Positions 7,710 to 18,885 are shown, numbered from the stretch's first letter. The stretch is DNA of 64,000 bases from Flavobacterium sp. 83 (GCF_000744835.1 NZ_JQMS01000001.1:2542001-2606000), one strand, 5' to 3'. The notes: generated by a model from the letters alone, not told the origin. Program-made: numbers and translations.

Positions 7710-9962
7710 ATGAAAAACAATTTCATTAAAGCTACCTTTTGTTTAGCTTTTATTTGTGGAGTTTCCTCGCTTCAGGCACAAGATACCAAAGCAAATGTTT
7801 CAAAGTATGATTATCATGATGCCTTTGCACCAGGATTTTATACAAAAAATGGAACAGAAACACGTTCTGCAAGTGGTCAACCCGGTTATAAATACTGGCA
7901 AAATAGAGCTGATTACCAGTTGACAGCTATTCTAAATGATAAAAACAGTGAAATTACTGGAACTGAAACGTTAACTTATACCAACAATAGCCCGGATAAA
8001 TTGGCTTTTCTTTGGATGAACGTTGACCAGAATTTATTTAAAAAAGATTCTCGTGGAATTGCAGTTATTCCTGTAAGCGGAAGTCGTAATGGAGCAGATG
8101 GAGAAGATTTTGACGGAGGTCATAAAATAAAATCTATCAAAGTTATTGCTACTGTAGGAGGAAAGACTATTGAAAAGGAAGCGAAATTTACTATAGTAGA
8201 TACGCGTATGCAAATTATTTTGCCACAAGAATTAAATGGTAACGGTACTTCAATTAAAGTAAAAATTGACTTCTCTTATATTTCACCAAAATATGGTTCA
8301 GACAGAACAGGAGTTTTAGATACTAAAAATGGTAAAATTTTCACTATTGCACAGTGGTATCCTAGAATGTGTGTGTATGACGATGTAAAAGGCTGGAACA
8401 CGCTACCTTACATAGGCGCAGGTGAGTTTTATTTAGAATATGGAGATTTTGATGTGGCTATCACTGCACCGGCTAATCATATTGTAGTTTGTTCAGGTGA
8501 TTTGCAAAATCCATCAGAAGTTTACACAGCTGAACAACAAAAACGTTGGGCACAAGCTGCTGCAAGTGACAAAACGGTTATGATTCGTACAGCTGCAGAA
8601 GTTACCAATGCAAGTTCTAGACCTGCAGGAAAAGCTACTTTGACATGGAAATTTAAAATAAAAAATTCAAGAGACGTTGCATTTGCATCTTCAGCTGCAT
8701 TTATTATTGATGCTGCCAAAATTAATTTGCCAAGCGGAAAAAAATCAATTGCAATTTCTGCTTATCCAGTAGAAAGTGATGGTCAGGACGCATACGGTCG
8801 TTCAACAGAATATACAAAAACATCTATTGAAAATTATTCAAAACGTTGGTTTGAATTCCCTTATCCAGCAGCTACAAATGTTGCCGGTAATGAAGGTGGA
8901 ATGGAATATCCTGGTATTGTTTTTTGTGGTTGGGAATCTAAAAAAGAGGATTTGTGGGGAGTAACTGATCACGAATTTGGGCACGGTTGGTTTCCTATGA
9001 TTGTAGGTTCAAACGAACGATTATTTGCTTGGATGGACGAAGGATTTAATACATTTATTAATTCGTTGAGTTCAGTTGATTTTAATAACGGAGAATACAA
9101 ACAGCCAGTTTCAGATTTGCATCGTTCTTCAAAAATGCTTACTAATCCTGATTTGGAGCCTGTTTATACAGCACCAGATGGATTGAAAGAAGCTAACTTA
9201 GGTATTTTAGCGTATTACAAACCGGGTTCAGGTCTTACGATGTTGCGTGAGCAGATATTAGGAAAAGAACGTTTTGATTATGCTTTTAGAACATATACAG
9301 AGCGTTGGGCTTTCAAACATCCAACACCAGATGACTTTTTTCGTACCATGGAGAATGTTGCAGGTGAGGATTTAAACTGGTTTTGGAGAGGTTGGATCAT
9401 GAACAACTGGCGTTTTGACCAAGCGGTTTCTAAAGTGAAATATGTAAAAAATGATCCTGCTAAAGGAGCTATTATCACTGTAGATAACTTAGAAAAAATG
9501 CCTTTTCCTGTTATCATGGATATTAAATCTAAATCAGGTAAAGTAACTAGAGTTACGCTTCCAGTAGAAATATGGGAACGTAATAAAAGTTGGTCTTTCA
9601 AATCGAATACAACTGAAGAAATTGAATCTGTAACATTAGATCCAGCACATGTTTTTCCAGATGCTAATACGGATAATGATACTTGGACTTCTGGTAAAGG
9701 GGAATTAGAGAAAGATATAATCTTAGATGCTTATTTAGGGGTGTTTTCAAGTAAACAAATTCCTGTAAAACTTGTTTTTTCTGAGGAAAACGGAGTTCTT
9801 GTTGGAAAATCTGAAGGTCAGCCAAATTTAAGTTTTACACCTTCAGGAAAGGATAAATTCTTGGCTAATCAAGTTGGACTTACCATTCAGTATAATGAAA
9901 ATAAAAGTGAATTTACATTGGAAGTAAATGGACAAAGTTTCTTGTTTACAAGAGATAAATAA
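7710..9962 (+). CDS. Secreted M1 family zinc aminopeptidase
   Basis: Zinc metallopeptidase of family M1, predicted to cleave N-terminal residues from peptides outside the cytoplasm. A signal peptide is present ([21 protein letters not shown] then QAQ). The zinc site is HEFGH (421-425) with the third ligand E444 in WMDEGFN. The substrate-binding stretch [16 protein letters not shown] replaces the classical GAMEN loop. A C-terminal beta-rich region follows the catalytic domain. The length of 750 aa is normal for Bacteroidetes members. It is a single gene with a convergent terminator at its end. Confidence 0.93.
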   Translation: MKNNFIKATFCLAFICGVSSLQAQDTKANVSKYDYHDAFAPGFYTKNGTETRSASGQPGYKYWQNRADYQLTAILNDKNSEITGTETLTYTNNSPDKLAFLWMNVDQNLFKKDSRGIAVIPVSGSRNGADGEDFDGGHKIKSIKVIATVGGKTIEKEAKFTIVDTRMQIILPQELNGNGTSIKVKIDFSYISPKYGSDRTGVLDTKNGKIFTIAQWYPRMCVYDDVKGWNTLPYIGAGEFYLEYGDFDVAITAPANHIVVCSGDLQNPSEVYTAEQQKRWAQAAASDKTVMIRTAAEVTNASSRPAGKATLTWKFKIKNSRDVAFASSAAFIIDAAKINLPSGKKSIAISAYPVESDGQDAYGRSTEYTKTSIENYSKRWFEFPYPAATNVAGNEGGMEYPGIVFCGWESKKEDLWGVTDHEFGHGWFPMIVGSNERLFAWMDEGFNTFINSLSSVDFNNGEYKQPVSDLHRSSKMLTNPDLEPVYTAPDGLKEANLGILAYYKPGSGLTMLREQILGKERFDYAFRTYTERWAFKHPTPDDFFRTMENVAGEDLNWFWRGWIMNNWRFDQAVSKVKYVKNDPAKGAIITVDNLEKMPFPVIMDIKSKSGKVTRVTLPVEIWERNKSWSFKSNTTEEIESVTLDPAHVFPDANTDNDTWTSGKGELEKDIILDAYLGVFSSKQIPVKLVFSEENGVLVGKSEGQPNLSFTPSGKDKFLANQVGLTIQYNENKSEFTLEVNGQSFLFTRDK

Positions 9963-9982
9963 TTTAAAAATACGATTTACAA

Positions 9983-10011
9983 AAAACGCCAACTGTGAAG
10001 TTGGCGTTTTT
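9983..10011. terminator. Bidirectional terminator between M1 peptidase and aguA
   Basis: Stem AAAACGCCAAC / GTTGGCGTTTT with a 6-base loop and A/T runs on both sides, between convergent genes. Confidence 0.9.
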
Positions 10012-10044
10012 TTATTCTTTATGTTTAAAAGTAAATCTTTAGTA

Positions 10045-11091
10045 TTATTCTGGAATTTGTTGACTTAAACAATGTAAAGTTCCAAAACCCCAAATAAAAT
10101 CAGTAGCACTTATTCCGATAATTTCTCTATCAGGAAAACATTCTGCAAGTATGTTCAACGCTTTTCGGTCATTACTGTCGTTAAAAGTAGGAACCAAAAC
10201 ACAATTGTTCAAAATCAAGAAATTGGCATAACTGGCTGGCAATCGCAAGCCGTCAAATTCTAAACGTTTTGGCATTGGTAAAGCAATAATTACAGGTGAT
10301 TTACCATTTTCCAATTTGGCATTTTGCAAGCGTTTTAAATTGTCTTGCAATGGTTTGTAGTTATTATCCGTTGGATCTGTTTCTACAATAGTCACAATCG
10401 TATCTTCGTTTACAAAGCGGCATAAATCATCAATATGACCGTGTGTATCGTCGCCTTCAATTCCATCACCTAACCAAATCACATTGGTAATTCCAAGGTA
10501 TTCCTTGAAAACCGCTTCGTAATCTACTTTCGTAAAATTTGGATTCCGAACCTGAATATCAGGATGCATCAAACATTCTTCTGAAGTCAGTAAAGTTCCT
10601 TTTCCGTTACTGTCAATCGCTCCGCCTTCTACAATTACAGGTTTTCCTTTATACATGACTTGAGTCACAGGAATATTTAGAAATTCGCCTACTTTCGCTG
10701 GAACAAATTTGTCTAATTGAATGTTTTTATACTTCGCCCAGCCATTAAAATTAAAGTTTAAAGCTTCTCTTTCGGTTCCGTTTTTTACAATAATCGGCCC
10801 CGAATCACGCATCCAACTTCTATTGGTTTTATGAATGATATAAGAAATATTTGCTAGTTCAACATGAGCTGTTTCCAGCATCGTATTGACTTTTTCTTTT
10901 TGGTTTTCATCGGCAACCACTAAAAAAACAGTTTCGAAAGTGGCTACTTTTTTGATGAACTCCACAAAAGCCCATTGAACCGCTTCGTATTTTCCTGGCC
11001 AGTCTTTTCCGTTGTGAGGAAAACACAGTAAAATTCCTTGTTGCTTTTCCCACTCAGCAGGGAATCTTCTATTGTTGGTCGTACTCATCAT
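10045..11091 (-). CDS. aguA: Agmatine deiminase
   Basis: Hydrolyses agmatine to N-carbamoylputrescine and ammonia. It belongs to the peptidylarginine-deiminase fold. Family blocks are FPAEWEKQQGILLCFPHNG at the start, SWMRDSGPI, VEGGAIDSNGKGTLL, EGDDTHGHIDDLCRFV, and the catalytic cysteine in FGTLHCLSQQIPE near the C-terminus. The start is MM (11091 or 11088); the first ATG overlaps the stop of the upstream amidohydrolase gene by one base (TAATG), so translation is coupled. Together the two genes make putrescine from agmatine. Confidence 0.95.
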   Translation of the reverse strand: MMSTTNNRRFPAEWEKQQGILLCFPHNGKDWPGKYEAVQWAFVEFIKKVATFETVFLVVADENQKEKVNTMLETAHVELANISYIIHKTNRSWMRDSGPIIVKNGTEREALNFNFNGWAKYKNIQLDKFVPAKVGEFLNIPVTQVMYKGKPVIVEGGAIDSNGKGTLLTSEECLMHPDIQVRNPNFTKVDYEAVFKEYLGITNVIWLGDGIEGDDTHGHIDDLCRFVNEDTIVTIVETDPTDNNYKPLQDNLKRLQNAKLENGKSPVIIALPMPKRLEFDGLRLPASYANFLILNNCVLVPTFNDSNDRKALNILAECFPDREIIGISATDFIWGFGTLHCLSQQIPE

Positions 11092-11978
11092 TAGTCGATT
11101 GCTCTTTTTGTTATATCACCAAAAGCGTCTATTCTTCTGTCTCTAAAAAATGGCCAGTTCTGACGTACATTTTCCTGTAAATCTAAATCTACTTCGGCAA
11201 TCAGAATTTCTTCCTTATCGTGTGAGGCTTGCGCCAAAATTTCGCCTTGTGGTCCCGCAATAAACGAAGATCCCCAAAACTGAATTCCCGCCGTATCAGG
11301 TAAATATTGCTCTAAACCAATTCTATTTGCAGCAGCAACATAAACGCCATTTGCAACCGCGTGTCCTTTCATAACACTCATCCAAGCGCCATGTTGGTTC
11401 ACACCATATTCGTCTTTTTCTGCTGGATGCCATCCAATTGCTGTTGGGTAAAACAACACTTCAGCACCTTGTAACGCCGTCAAACGAGCTGCTTCAGGAT
11501 ACCATTGATCCCAACAAATTAAAGTTCCAATTTTTCCTTTTTTGGTTGGAATAGTTTTAAAACCTAAATCACCAGGTGTGAAATAGAATTTTTCATAAAA
11601 ATGAGGATCGTCCGGAATGTGCATTTTACGATACAATCCTGCTTCTGAACCGTCAGTGTCAATAATGTATGCGCTATTGTGGTAGATTCCTGCCATTCTT
11701 TTTTCGAAGAAAGGGACAATAATCACCACGCCTAATTCTTTTGCCAAAGCGCTAAAAGCAATAAATGAAGTGCTGTATAATGGTTCTGCCAAAGCAAAAT
11801 TATCTACATCTTCGCTTTGACAAAAATAATGACTGCTGTATAATTCCGGCAACGAAATCACTTCGGCACCAAGGTTTGCAGCATCGCGAACCCAACTGAT
11901 ACATTTTTTCAAGTTGTTTTCGGCAATATCATTAAGATTCAATTGAATGACTGCTATTTTGTATTTTTTGTTTGGCAT
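11091..11978 (-). CDS. aguB: N-carbamoylputrescine amidohydrolase
   Basis: Nitrilase-superfamily enzyme that hydrolyses N-carbamoylputrescine to putrescine, CO2 and ammonia. The Glu-Lys-Cys triad is visible in SLPELYSS (E), YRKMHIPDD (K) and LICWDQWYPEAA (C). I start at MPNKKYKIAVIQLN (11978), giving 295 aa, because the -7 promoter box lies at 11997-12004 and overlaps the longer frame. The gene is first in a two-gene unit with aguA. Confidence 0.94.
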   Translation of the reverse strand: MPNKKYKIAVIQLNLNDIAENNLKKCISWVRDAANLGAEVISLPELYSSHYFCQSEDVDNFALAEPLYSTSFIAFSALAKELGVVIIVPFFEKRMAGIYHNSAYIIDTDGSEAGLYRKMHIPDDPHFYEKFYFTPGDLGFKTIPTKKGKIGTLICWDQWYPEAARLTALQGAEVLFYPTAIGWHPAEKDEYGVNQHGAWMSVMKGHAVANGVYVAAANRIGLEQYLPDTAGIQFWGSSFIAGPQGEILAQASHDKEEILIAEVDLDLQENVRQNWPFFRDRRIDAFGDITKRAID

Positions 11979-11996
11979 GACTAAAATTTTAGACTG

Positions 11997-12004
11997 CAAA
12001 AATA
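11997..12004 (-). promoter_or_regulatory. -7 promoter box of aguBA
   Basis: The minus strand reads TATTTTTG, 18 bases upstream of the chosen aguB ATG. It excludes the longer in-frame start at 11999. Confidence 0.6.
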
Positions 12005-12258
12005 GTGAATTTTATAAAGAGTAGAAAATAGGGGTACTGTGTTTTTTTGGTTTAAAATAGTCTTGAATTTCTTATTTTGATTTTTTTATAACGACTCCAA
12101 AGTTGGGAGACTTCGGAGAGCAGTGAAAAAATTAATATAAAATTGGCATTAACAAAGTCAAGGAGGTTTTATTTTTGTATATATCATATTATAGCTAATA
12201 AAACGGGTTAAGTTTTGCTACGATACAGTAATTTGTAATTCATTAAATTTTTACAATT
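12005..12258. other. Intergenic region with hairpin and + strand -7 box
   Basis: AT-rich spacer between divergent genes. It holds a small hairpin (CTCCAAAGT at 12095-12103 and ACTTCGGAG at 12110-12118) and a + strand TATTTTTG (12170-12177), which may serve the 93-aa gene downstream with a leader of about 80 bases. Nothing else is recognised. Confidence 0.5.
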
Positions 12259-12540
12259 ATGACAGAAGAATTCAAAATAATCGATAAAGAAGACATCGCT
12301 CTTCTTAAATTTCCGATAGCAGATGTTCTTGACGATATTGATGAAATAAAAACAAGAATAAGTGATATCAATCGAGCGTTATCGTTGGGTAATTTAGAGC
12401 ATTCAAAAATTAAAATTTTCTTTGAAGATGATGAATCCAAAAAAATAGTAGATACTACCGTTTGGGGTGTTACAGACAAAAATGTGATGTTAAAACAAGG
12501 TGTGATGATTCCAATTCACAGGATTTATAAGTTGTTTTAG
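12259..12540 (+). CDS. Conserved-looking 93-aa acidic protein, unknown
   Basis: Not assigned to a named family. The 93-aa product is acidic, with no signal peptide or membrane segment. The N-terminal half is helical (MTEEFKIIDKEDIALLKFPI then DVLDDIDEIKTRISDINRAL) and the second half looks like a small beta unit ending IPIHRIYKLF. A -7 box lies about 80 bases upstream and codon use is like the neighbours. The segment that follows contains a group II intron remnant rather than a partner gene. Confidence 0.7.
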   Translation: MTEEFKIIDKEDIALLKFPIADVLDDIDEIKTRISDINRALSLGNLEHSKIKIFFEDDESKKIVDTTVWGVTDKNVMLKQGVMIPIHRIYKLF

Positions 12541-12651
12541 TGCAGTATTCTTTACTTATTTCTTACCACTACAATTACCCTGCAAAGGCTGAAGAAGAAA
12601 GGCTATCAAACTATGTTGGAAATTTACATGTAACTCAACCCATCACTTTGC

Positions 12652-12733
12652 GAACCGCCATATACGAGACCCATACGTACGGTGGTTTGAGAGGCGCACT
12701 CCGTCAGTTTCTGGCGGAGCCGTCTACTCGATT
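12652..12733 (+). mobile_element. Group II intron 3' end remnant (domains V-VI)
   Basis: The first ~34 bases begin GAACCGCC and end ACGTACGGTGG, pairing as a domain V hairpin with the characteristic CG bulge near ATACGTACGG. A second hairpin (about 12693-12724; CTCCGTCAG against CTGGCGGAG) and the tail CTACTCGATT match a domain VI with a bulged A and a 3' splice boundary. No intron reverse transcriptase and no 5' half are present, so this is a truncated or degenerate copy. It ends 12 bases from the stop codon of the adjacent helicase gene. Assignment is by pattern memory. Confidence 0.6.
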
Positions 12734-12744
12734 ATGCACAGTCT

Positions 12745-15700
12745 TTATTTTTCGGTTATGTTTGGTATAAATTTTTGAATTATATTCCACTCATTTTCGT
12801 AATTTTTATTATTAGTTTGTTTTCCATTTGCATTAAAACTTTCGTATGTTAACCTATTAATTTCGTCAGATATGTTTTTTGGAAATACTTTATATTCAAT
12901 ATTTTCAAAGCTTTGATAAATTACTTTATAGCCTTGCAAATGTAATTGTTCTCTATTTGAAATATTTTCGGTTTTATGAGCTTTAAAAATTATTTCTTTT
13001 CCTTTATTGAATTTTAACCCAATAATAGTATCATCTTCAATAAGTTTTAAATATTGAATTTTGGCGTTTGGATTTTTACCATTTGAATAATTATAATCAA
13101 TTCTTTTATCCAACAAAGTCTTAACATAAACTTTATTAATATGACCATTATCGTAGCATTGCAATAAATATCCGTTTCTATATTTTTTACTAATTGGTAA
13201 TGAATGTAAACAAAAATCTTCGGGGTTTTCTTGTAATTTATAAGTTCCGTTTTCAAAAAGATTAAAATATCTTAAAATTTTATCTTCTATGTTTTCATTT
13301 TCTTTTATTGTGAAAAGATTATTTTCAGTTTCAATAATTTCATCTTGCATTAAATCTATGAAAGATTTATGTTGATATGTTTTATTTGAATTTTCGATTG
13401 GTATTCTTGAATTATTTTCTTCCTCGTTTTCAAATTCATCATAATCAATTTCTTCAATAATATTTTCTTTTACTGATGGAATAAATAGTTTTACTTCGTC
13501 TTTTTTTGTGTTTTTAGTTATGAAATTAATCATTTTTTCTATTTCATTGCTTGGATTTCTTTTGTAAGCAGAATATAAAATTCTGTATACTTTCCAGCCA
13601 ACTCTTTCTAAAAATTCTTGTCTTTCAATGTCATAAGCAACATCTACAGGCAAAGAGTGGAAAGGGTCTCCATCGCATTCAATAGCAACTCTTTTACCAT
13701 TATTATGAACTACTAAATCGAGTTTGAAATTTACATATGATTGCTTATTTGTTTTATGGTTATAATAGGTTTCATCTTCTTTAACTTTGTATTGAGGCTC
13801 AATATAACTAAATCCTTTTCCAATTAATTCAATTGCAATATCGTATTCAAACCAACTATCAAATGGAGTAGGAGTATTATGTAAGTTTCTAATTTCATTA
13901 GAGTAATCCAATTTAAGTTCTCCTATTGGTTTTACTTCTTCATAGAAGAAATTTAAAATTCTATTTCTAAAATCTTTTGAACTTAAATGTTCGGTTTTAA
14001 CAGAATGAAATAAAATCATCTGTTCTTTTGCTCTACTTAATGCAACATTAATTTTTCGTGAGTCATCTCCATTTTCTTGAATAATTGCTCTAGGCTTTGC
14101 GTTCTCATTTTTATTTAATTTCTCAAAATCTAAAGCAACTCCAAGTGAAACCAGCATTACATCTCTTTCGTCTCCTTGAAATTTAGGAGAGTCCTCAATG
14201 ATTAATTTATGCTTATCAATTTTTTCTTTACCAAATTCATTTGCTAATTCTTCTTTTATATCTTTTAACTTTTCAGTATGTTTGGAAGAGCCTAAACTTA
14301 CAACACCAATTGTTTTATTGGAGTATTTATCATCTGTTAAAATGTTTTTTAAATAGGATTTAATTTGCTCAATTTCTCTGGAGACAATTTGTTCTTCGGT
14401 GAAAGCACCATCAATAAAAACAGGAATTTTTGGAGGAAGTCTATTCCCATTAATCTGTTTCAATGGTCGTAATGTGTTATTGTAAAAATTGAATTTTGAA
14501 AATTCAATTAGTTCTGGAACACAACGAAAATGTTCCTTTAATTGAAGGTTTGCGGTTCCTGCTATCATTTTAGCTAAAGAAAATAGACTATTATCGCTTT
14601 TTATATGAATAATTTCATCTTTTAAAAAACTTAAATGTTCATTTTTTATTGATATAAATGAGTCGCCATCTACTCCAGTTAAACTAGTGGGTGAAGTTTG
14701 CTTATCATCACCAACAATAATCATATTTTCAGTATAATAACCGAGTAATAAACTATTAAAATCTAATTGACTCGCTTCATCTACAATAATACAATCAAAA
14801 ATTTCGGGTTCACTACCAACTGAATTTAAAACATCATTAAATTTCATAACCCAACAAGAAAGTTTTTTACTAATTGCAATACTATTCTTTCTTGTTAAAA
14901 TTTGATATTTTGTTTTTTCCTTTAATGTTCTTTCGCTTTCACTTAAATTATATTTATATTGATTTAGAAGATTTATATAATCATTAATTTCATTTTCATC
15001 AAATTTATTTCTAAAATTATCTTTTGCTAAATCAAATAATATTTCACATTTAGTTTTATATATTTTTTCGTTAATTTTAGATAAAAATTCTTTAGTATTT
15101 TGAATATCAATAAATTCATTTGTAATTAAATAAGAATTTGCGTTAGCAAATTCAAAATTTTCTTTAGTTATAAATTCAAATGAAATTTCATTAATTTTTT
15201 CAAATGTTAAGGGTAAAACTACTTTTAAATAATCTATTGAATCAATAAATTGTTTTTCTAAATTCAGTTGGTTATTAATTTCTTCAAGTTTTACAAAAAG
15301 ATTTTCAAAAACATCCTTATCAGCAATTTCCTGAATCGGCAATAGATTTTCAAAGTCTTTTTTGATTTTTGAATTCTCAAGAATTAAACTTATTTCTGCT
15401 AAAGAATTATAAAGACTTTTAAATTGAAACTCAAATTTTTTCAATTTCTCGAAATCATCTTCACATTCAATTGCTTTTTCGGTTAATTCTTCTATCTCAA
15501 ACTTATCAATATTTACAAATTTTGAAAATTCTATTATATTAGTTTCAGATTGAATTTTTTTAACAATTTCATTATTTCGTTCTACTTTTGAAATAGTTTC
15601 TTTTAAAATTTCTAATTTTGATTCAATGTCAGCTTTATCATCATATTCAAATGAATAGCCACTGGTTTTTAATAAATTGAAATTTTTATTTATTAAACAA

Positions 15701-17232
15701 ATAGTCTCAATGAATTCCTTGAGTTTTGTAATGCTTCTTTTTGTATTTGTTTTTACTCCGTTAATTGTTATGTCTTCTAAATAAGAAACTTTCTTAAATT
15801 TAGATTCTAATCGTTTAAAAAAACCAACTTTCTCATCGCTAATAAATGAAAAATAAGTTTCAATATCTAAAAGATATTTTGTTTCATTATTAACTATGTC
15901 CGAAAATGTTACATTTGTTGTAATCTTTCCTATTTGAGGTATTTGTTTTATTTTATTTAATAAAACATCAATATCATTTTGTTTTTTTAAAACAATTTCT
16001 ACATTAGAATATGTGCTTAATGTTTCAATTATTTTAGACAAATCAATGCTTAAAAATTTTACTTTTAAATCTTCTTTTATTTCTAAATTATTACTTAATC
16101 TATCAATATTTTTTTTAATTTCTAGAAATTCAAAAAAATTATAAGTTTTTAATTGTTTGTAAATTTCGTTTAAGTCAAAATCAACAATTTGAATATAGTT
16201 TGTATTAAGATTTTGGTATTTTTTGTAATTGGATATTGAGTTTTTTAATTTATCAAAATCATTTAATTGCTCTCTTGATAAATTGTCTTTTATCCAATTC
16301 CATTCTTTAGAATCTTTCTTTTCAATTTTATCAACTATCTGATATGCTCGTAAATTTGAGAAAGTTTCATTAATAGTTATTTCATTATACTCTTTCTCTA
16401 AAGCATTTATTATTTTAGATTTCAAGTTTACATAATCACTTTTTAAATTGTTTAAATCTTTTATTTTTGATTCAATATTTAAATAGAAATTATCTGTTAA
16501 AATACTTGAGATTTTACTAATACTGTTTTCTAATGAAAATCTATTTTTGTTAGTTTCTAATTCAATTTTTGTAAAAATTAAATCGTCAAATGTTTCTGGA
16601 ATTTTGTCTAAAAGCGATTCAAGAGCTTTGTCTGTTTGAGCAGTTACTAAAACCCTTTTTCCTTGTGCTAGAAGTGAACATAAAATATTTACTATAGTAT
16701 GAGATTTTCCAGTGCCTGGTGGACCGGTAACTACCGTTAATCTGTTTTTTAAATAGTTCTCATAAATTTGTTTTTGTTCGTTGTTATATGGTAATGGAAA
16801 AAAAACAGAAAAATCTTCTTCAGCATTTAGTGAATTTGCATTTTCTTTGTGATTTTCATATAAATCATCAATGAAGTAATTAGATTTCGGATATGAATTA
16901 TTGTGTTCAATATCGGGATTCCTAATTAACAGATTTAAAAGTTTTGATTCATTTTCATTTTCTGTATTATAATCAATAATTGAATCTGTAAGTTTTTCGA
17001 AAAATCTTGGCTTTTTTATTTTGAAATTTATTGCAGGTGAAAATGAAATTTTAAAGAAATCTTCTTTATAAAAATCGCTTTGCGGTTTTAATATAGAATC
17101 TTGAAATTCAGAATTATCAGAAATTTTCTGAATTGATTTTGAAATTAATTTTTTCAAATCGTCTTCGTAGATGAAATCACAGCCAAATTCTAATACTTTA
17201 GATTCAAAACTATCAACGATATTACTTAAAAT
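12745..17232 (-). pseudogene. SF1 helicase with C-terminal Vsr-like nuclease, 3' part
   Basis: C-terminal part of a giant UvrD/Upf1-like helicase interrupted by an IS. The segment from the TTG at 17157 encodes 1470 aa. Walker A GPPGTGKS is at 145-152, then a long coiled-coil insertion (about 200-800), Walker B IIVDEASQLDF, GDDKQTSP, and motif VI NVALSRAKEQMILF. A C-terminal endonuclease follows (FKLDLVVHN then VAIECDGDPFHS, then RQEFLERVGWKVYRI), as in Vsr/MTES_1575-type nucleases. The helicase-Vsr order resembles Hhe-type and other helicase-nuclease defence proteins. Removing the IS and one target duplicate restores a single frame with the 5' part (1711 aa in total). Whether the 1470-aa piece is still made is unknown. 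Confidence 0.85.
17226..17232. repeat. Target site duplication TTAAAAT, left (IS copy 1)
   Basis: TTAAAAT abuts the left end of the IS and is repeated exactly at 18231-18237. Confidence 0.9.
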
Positions 17233-17272
17233 ACCCGTTGGGTGTAATTATTTGAAGTAAAAAATATTGATT

Positions 17273-17330
17273 AGATATTGGTCAAGATACTGAAATTCAG
17301 TATCTTGAAGTCGTCAAACAACCAATATCT
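17273..17330 (+). promoter_or_regulatory. Stem-loop abutting the transposase start codon
   Basis: Two-part stem: AGATATTGG (17273-17281) pairs with CCAATATCT (17322-17330), and TCAAGATACTG (17282-17292) pairs with CAGTATCTTGA (17298-17308). The base of the stem touches the ATG at 17331. In a transcript entering from outside, the start region would be buried, a design known in other IS elements to prevent expression by read-through. The same structure is at 52126-52183 in copy 2. Confidence 0.65.
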
Positions 17331-18215
17331 ATGTCAAATATAGTAAAAAATTATTTTAGAGTTTTAGAAGTTATAAGTTCTTTGAATATTGCATTTAATA
17401 CAGAAATTCGAGCTGGAAGAAAGTTTAAAATGTCTGATTTAGAAGTAGTTGCTTTAAGTTTAACATCTGAATTTATGTCTATTGACAGTGAAAATTCATT
17501 TTTTAATCAGTTGCAAAATGGACAAATTTCTAATCTAATTGAACGAAGTCAGTATAATAAGAGAAGGAAAAAATTATTCCATTTTGCTGAAGAAATCAGA
17601 CAACATTTATATTCAAAATTCACAGAATTTGAGAACTATTTTGTTGTTGATAGTATGCCACTTGAGATTTGTAAAATGGCTCGTCATAATAGGATTAAAA
17701 TTTGTAAGGGTGATTTTCAGACTGCGCCAGATAAAGGTTTTTGTGCATCACAAAACTCTTGGTTTTATGGTTACAAACTTCACGGAGTTTGTACTGTTTC
17801 TGGGGTTTTTCAATCAATAGATATTACAAAAGCAAGTGTTCACGATGTACATTTATTAAAAGATTTAAAATATCAAATGTCTGATTGTGTGCTTCTTGGA
17901 GATAGAGGTTATTTGTCTTCACCATTACAATTAGATTTGTTTGAAACAGCAAATATAAAATTAGAAACTCCAATGAGAATCAATCAAATTGGGTATAAAA
18001 AACAACCCTACATATTTAGAAAATCAAGAAAAAGAATAGAGACATTATTCTCTCAATTGTGTGATCAATTTATGATTAGACGAAATTATGCTAAATCTTT
18101 TCAAGGTTTTAAAACAAGAATTTTAGCTAAAATAACAGCATTAACTTTGGTACAATTCATTAATAAATTTATTTTTGAAAGACCAATAAACAATATTAAA
18201 ACACAAATAATCTAA
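17331..18215 (+). CDS. IS982 family transposase, copy 1
   Basis: 294-aa DDE-type transposase. The catalytic core begins at YFVVDSMPLEICK (first Asp), continues with GYKLHGVCTVSGVFQSIDIT and VLLGDRGYLS (second Asp), and ends with RKRIETLFSQLCDQF (Glu). The N-terminal region (FKMSDLEVVALSLTSEFM) is the usual IS982 helical domain. It is identical in protein sequence to copy 2, with no frameshift, so it is likely active. Its start is flush with a stem-loop. Confidence 0.95.
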   Translation: MSNIVKNYFRVLEVISSLNIAFNTEIRAGRKFKMSDLEVVALSLTSEFMSIDSENSFFNQLQNGQISNLIERSQYNKRRKKLFHFAEEIRQHLYSKFTEFENYFVVDSMPLEICKMARHNRIKICKGDFQTAPDKGFCASQNSWFYGYKLHGVCTVSGVFQSIDITKASVHDVHLLKDLKYQMSDCVLLGDRGYLSSPLQLDLFETANIKLETPMRINQIGYKKQPYIFRKSRKRIETLFSQLCDQFMIRRNYAKSFQGFKTRILAKITALTLVQFINKFIFERPINNIKTQII

Positions 18216-18230
18216 TTGCACCCAACGGGT

Positions 18231-18885
18231 TTAAAATATCTTTTTCAATAGGAGTGTTGTTTAAGAAAAAGAAGTCAGAATATGGATTGTCGGATTCTGA
18301 AAACTTGATTTTTATTTCATTATTTGAATTAATATCCAAGTTTAATGGAAAATGAAATAAATGTTGATTTACTTTTGAAATATTTTTGTTTTGATTATTT
18401 TTTGAGAATTGTATTAAAGCCAAGCTTAAGACAATTTCTAAATTTGAATCATTTTTAATATCATTATAAGCTCTATAAAATTTTGAATAAATTGATTTAT
18501 TTTTTTCAAATGCTTTTATTTTATCAATTTCAACTTTTCCTTTTTCACTATTTTGAAAATAAATAAGTTCTTCATCGTCATTATTGATGCTTGAAAATTT
18601 ATTTTTTGCTTCATCAAATTCTATAATTTCCAAAAAATCATTTGGAATCTTAATAATTGGTTTTTTTGGTTTTGCAAGTGAGAATATTATCGATTGTTTT
18701 TCGAAGTTTGCTAAAAAGATATTTGCTAAATTTGAATTACAAATGTCGGACTTTACTAATTCTTGAATTTCATCTATCCAAACAAAATTTGATGATAAAC
18801 TTTTAGACAAAACATCTTTAACTCCTCTTTCAAGAAGTTTTTTGTATTCTTTTAGAAAAGTAATGTATTGATTTATAACACTCAT
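18231..18885 (-). pseudogene. SF1 helicase gene, 5' part cut off by IS982
   Basis: N-terminal 216 codons or so of the large helicase-nuclease gene, starting MSVINQYITFLKEYKKLLE. The native frame runs to NTPIEKDIL, then runs into the IS. When the IS and one TTAAAAT copy are removed, the frame continues ILSNIVDSFESKVLEFG and joins the 3' part through DDLKKLISKSIQ. No catalytic motif is in this piece; it is the N-terminal accessory domain. Immediately upstream lies the proposed left end of the integrative element. Confidence 0.85.

Larger units (their letters stand above)
17233..18230 (+). mobile_element. IS982-family insertion sequence, copy 1 (998 bp)
   Basis: Complete element with 18-bp terminal inverted repeats, ACCCGTTGGGTGTAATTA on the left and TAATTGCACCCAACGGGT on the right (one mismatch). 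The ACCC ends and single DDE transposase fit IS982. It carries a 7-bp target duplication. The element interrupts the large helicase gene. It has the same length and the same encoded protein as the copy at 52086-53083, so transposition was recent. Confidence 0.95.

Noticed and set aside
12540..12770. A 76-codon + strand frame with GTG start overlapping the 93-aa gene's stop
   Set aside because: Its second half is the group II intron end read as protein and its first half has no recognisable feature; not called as a gene.
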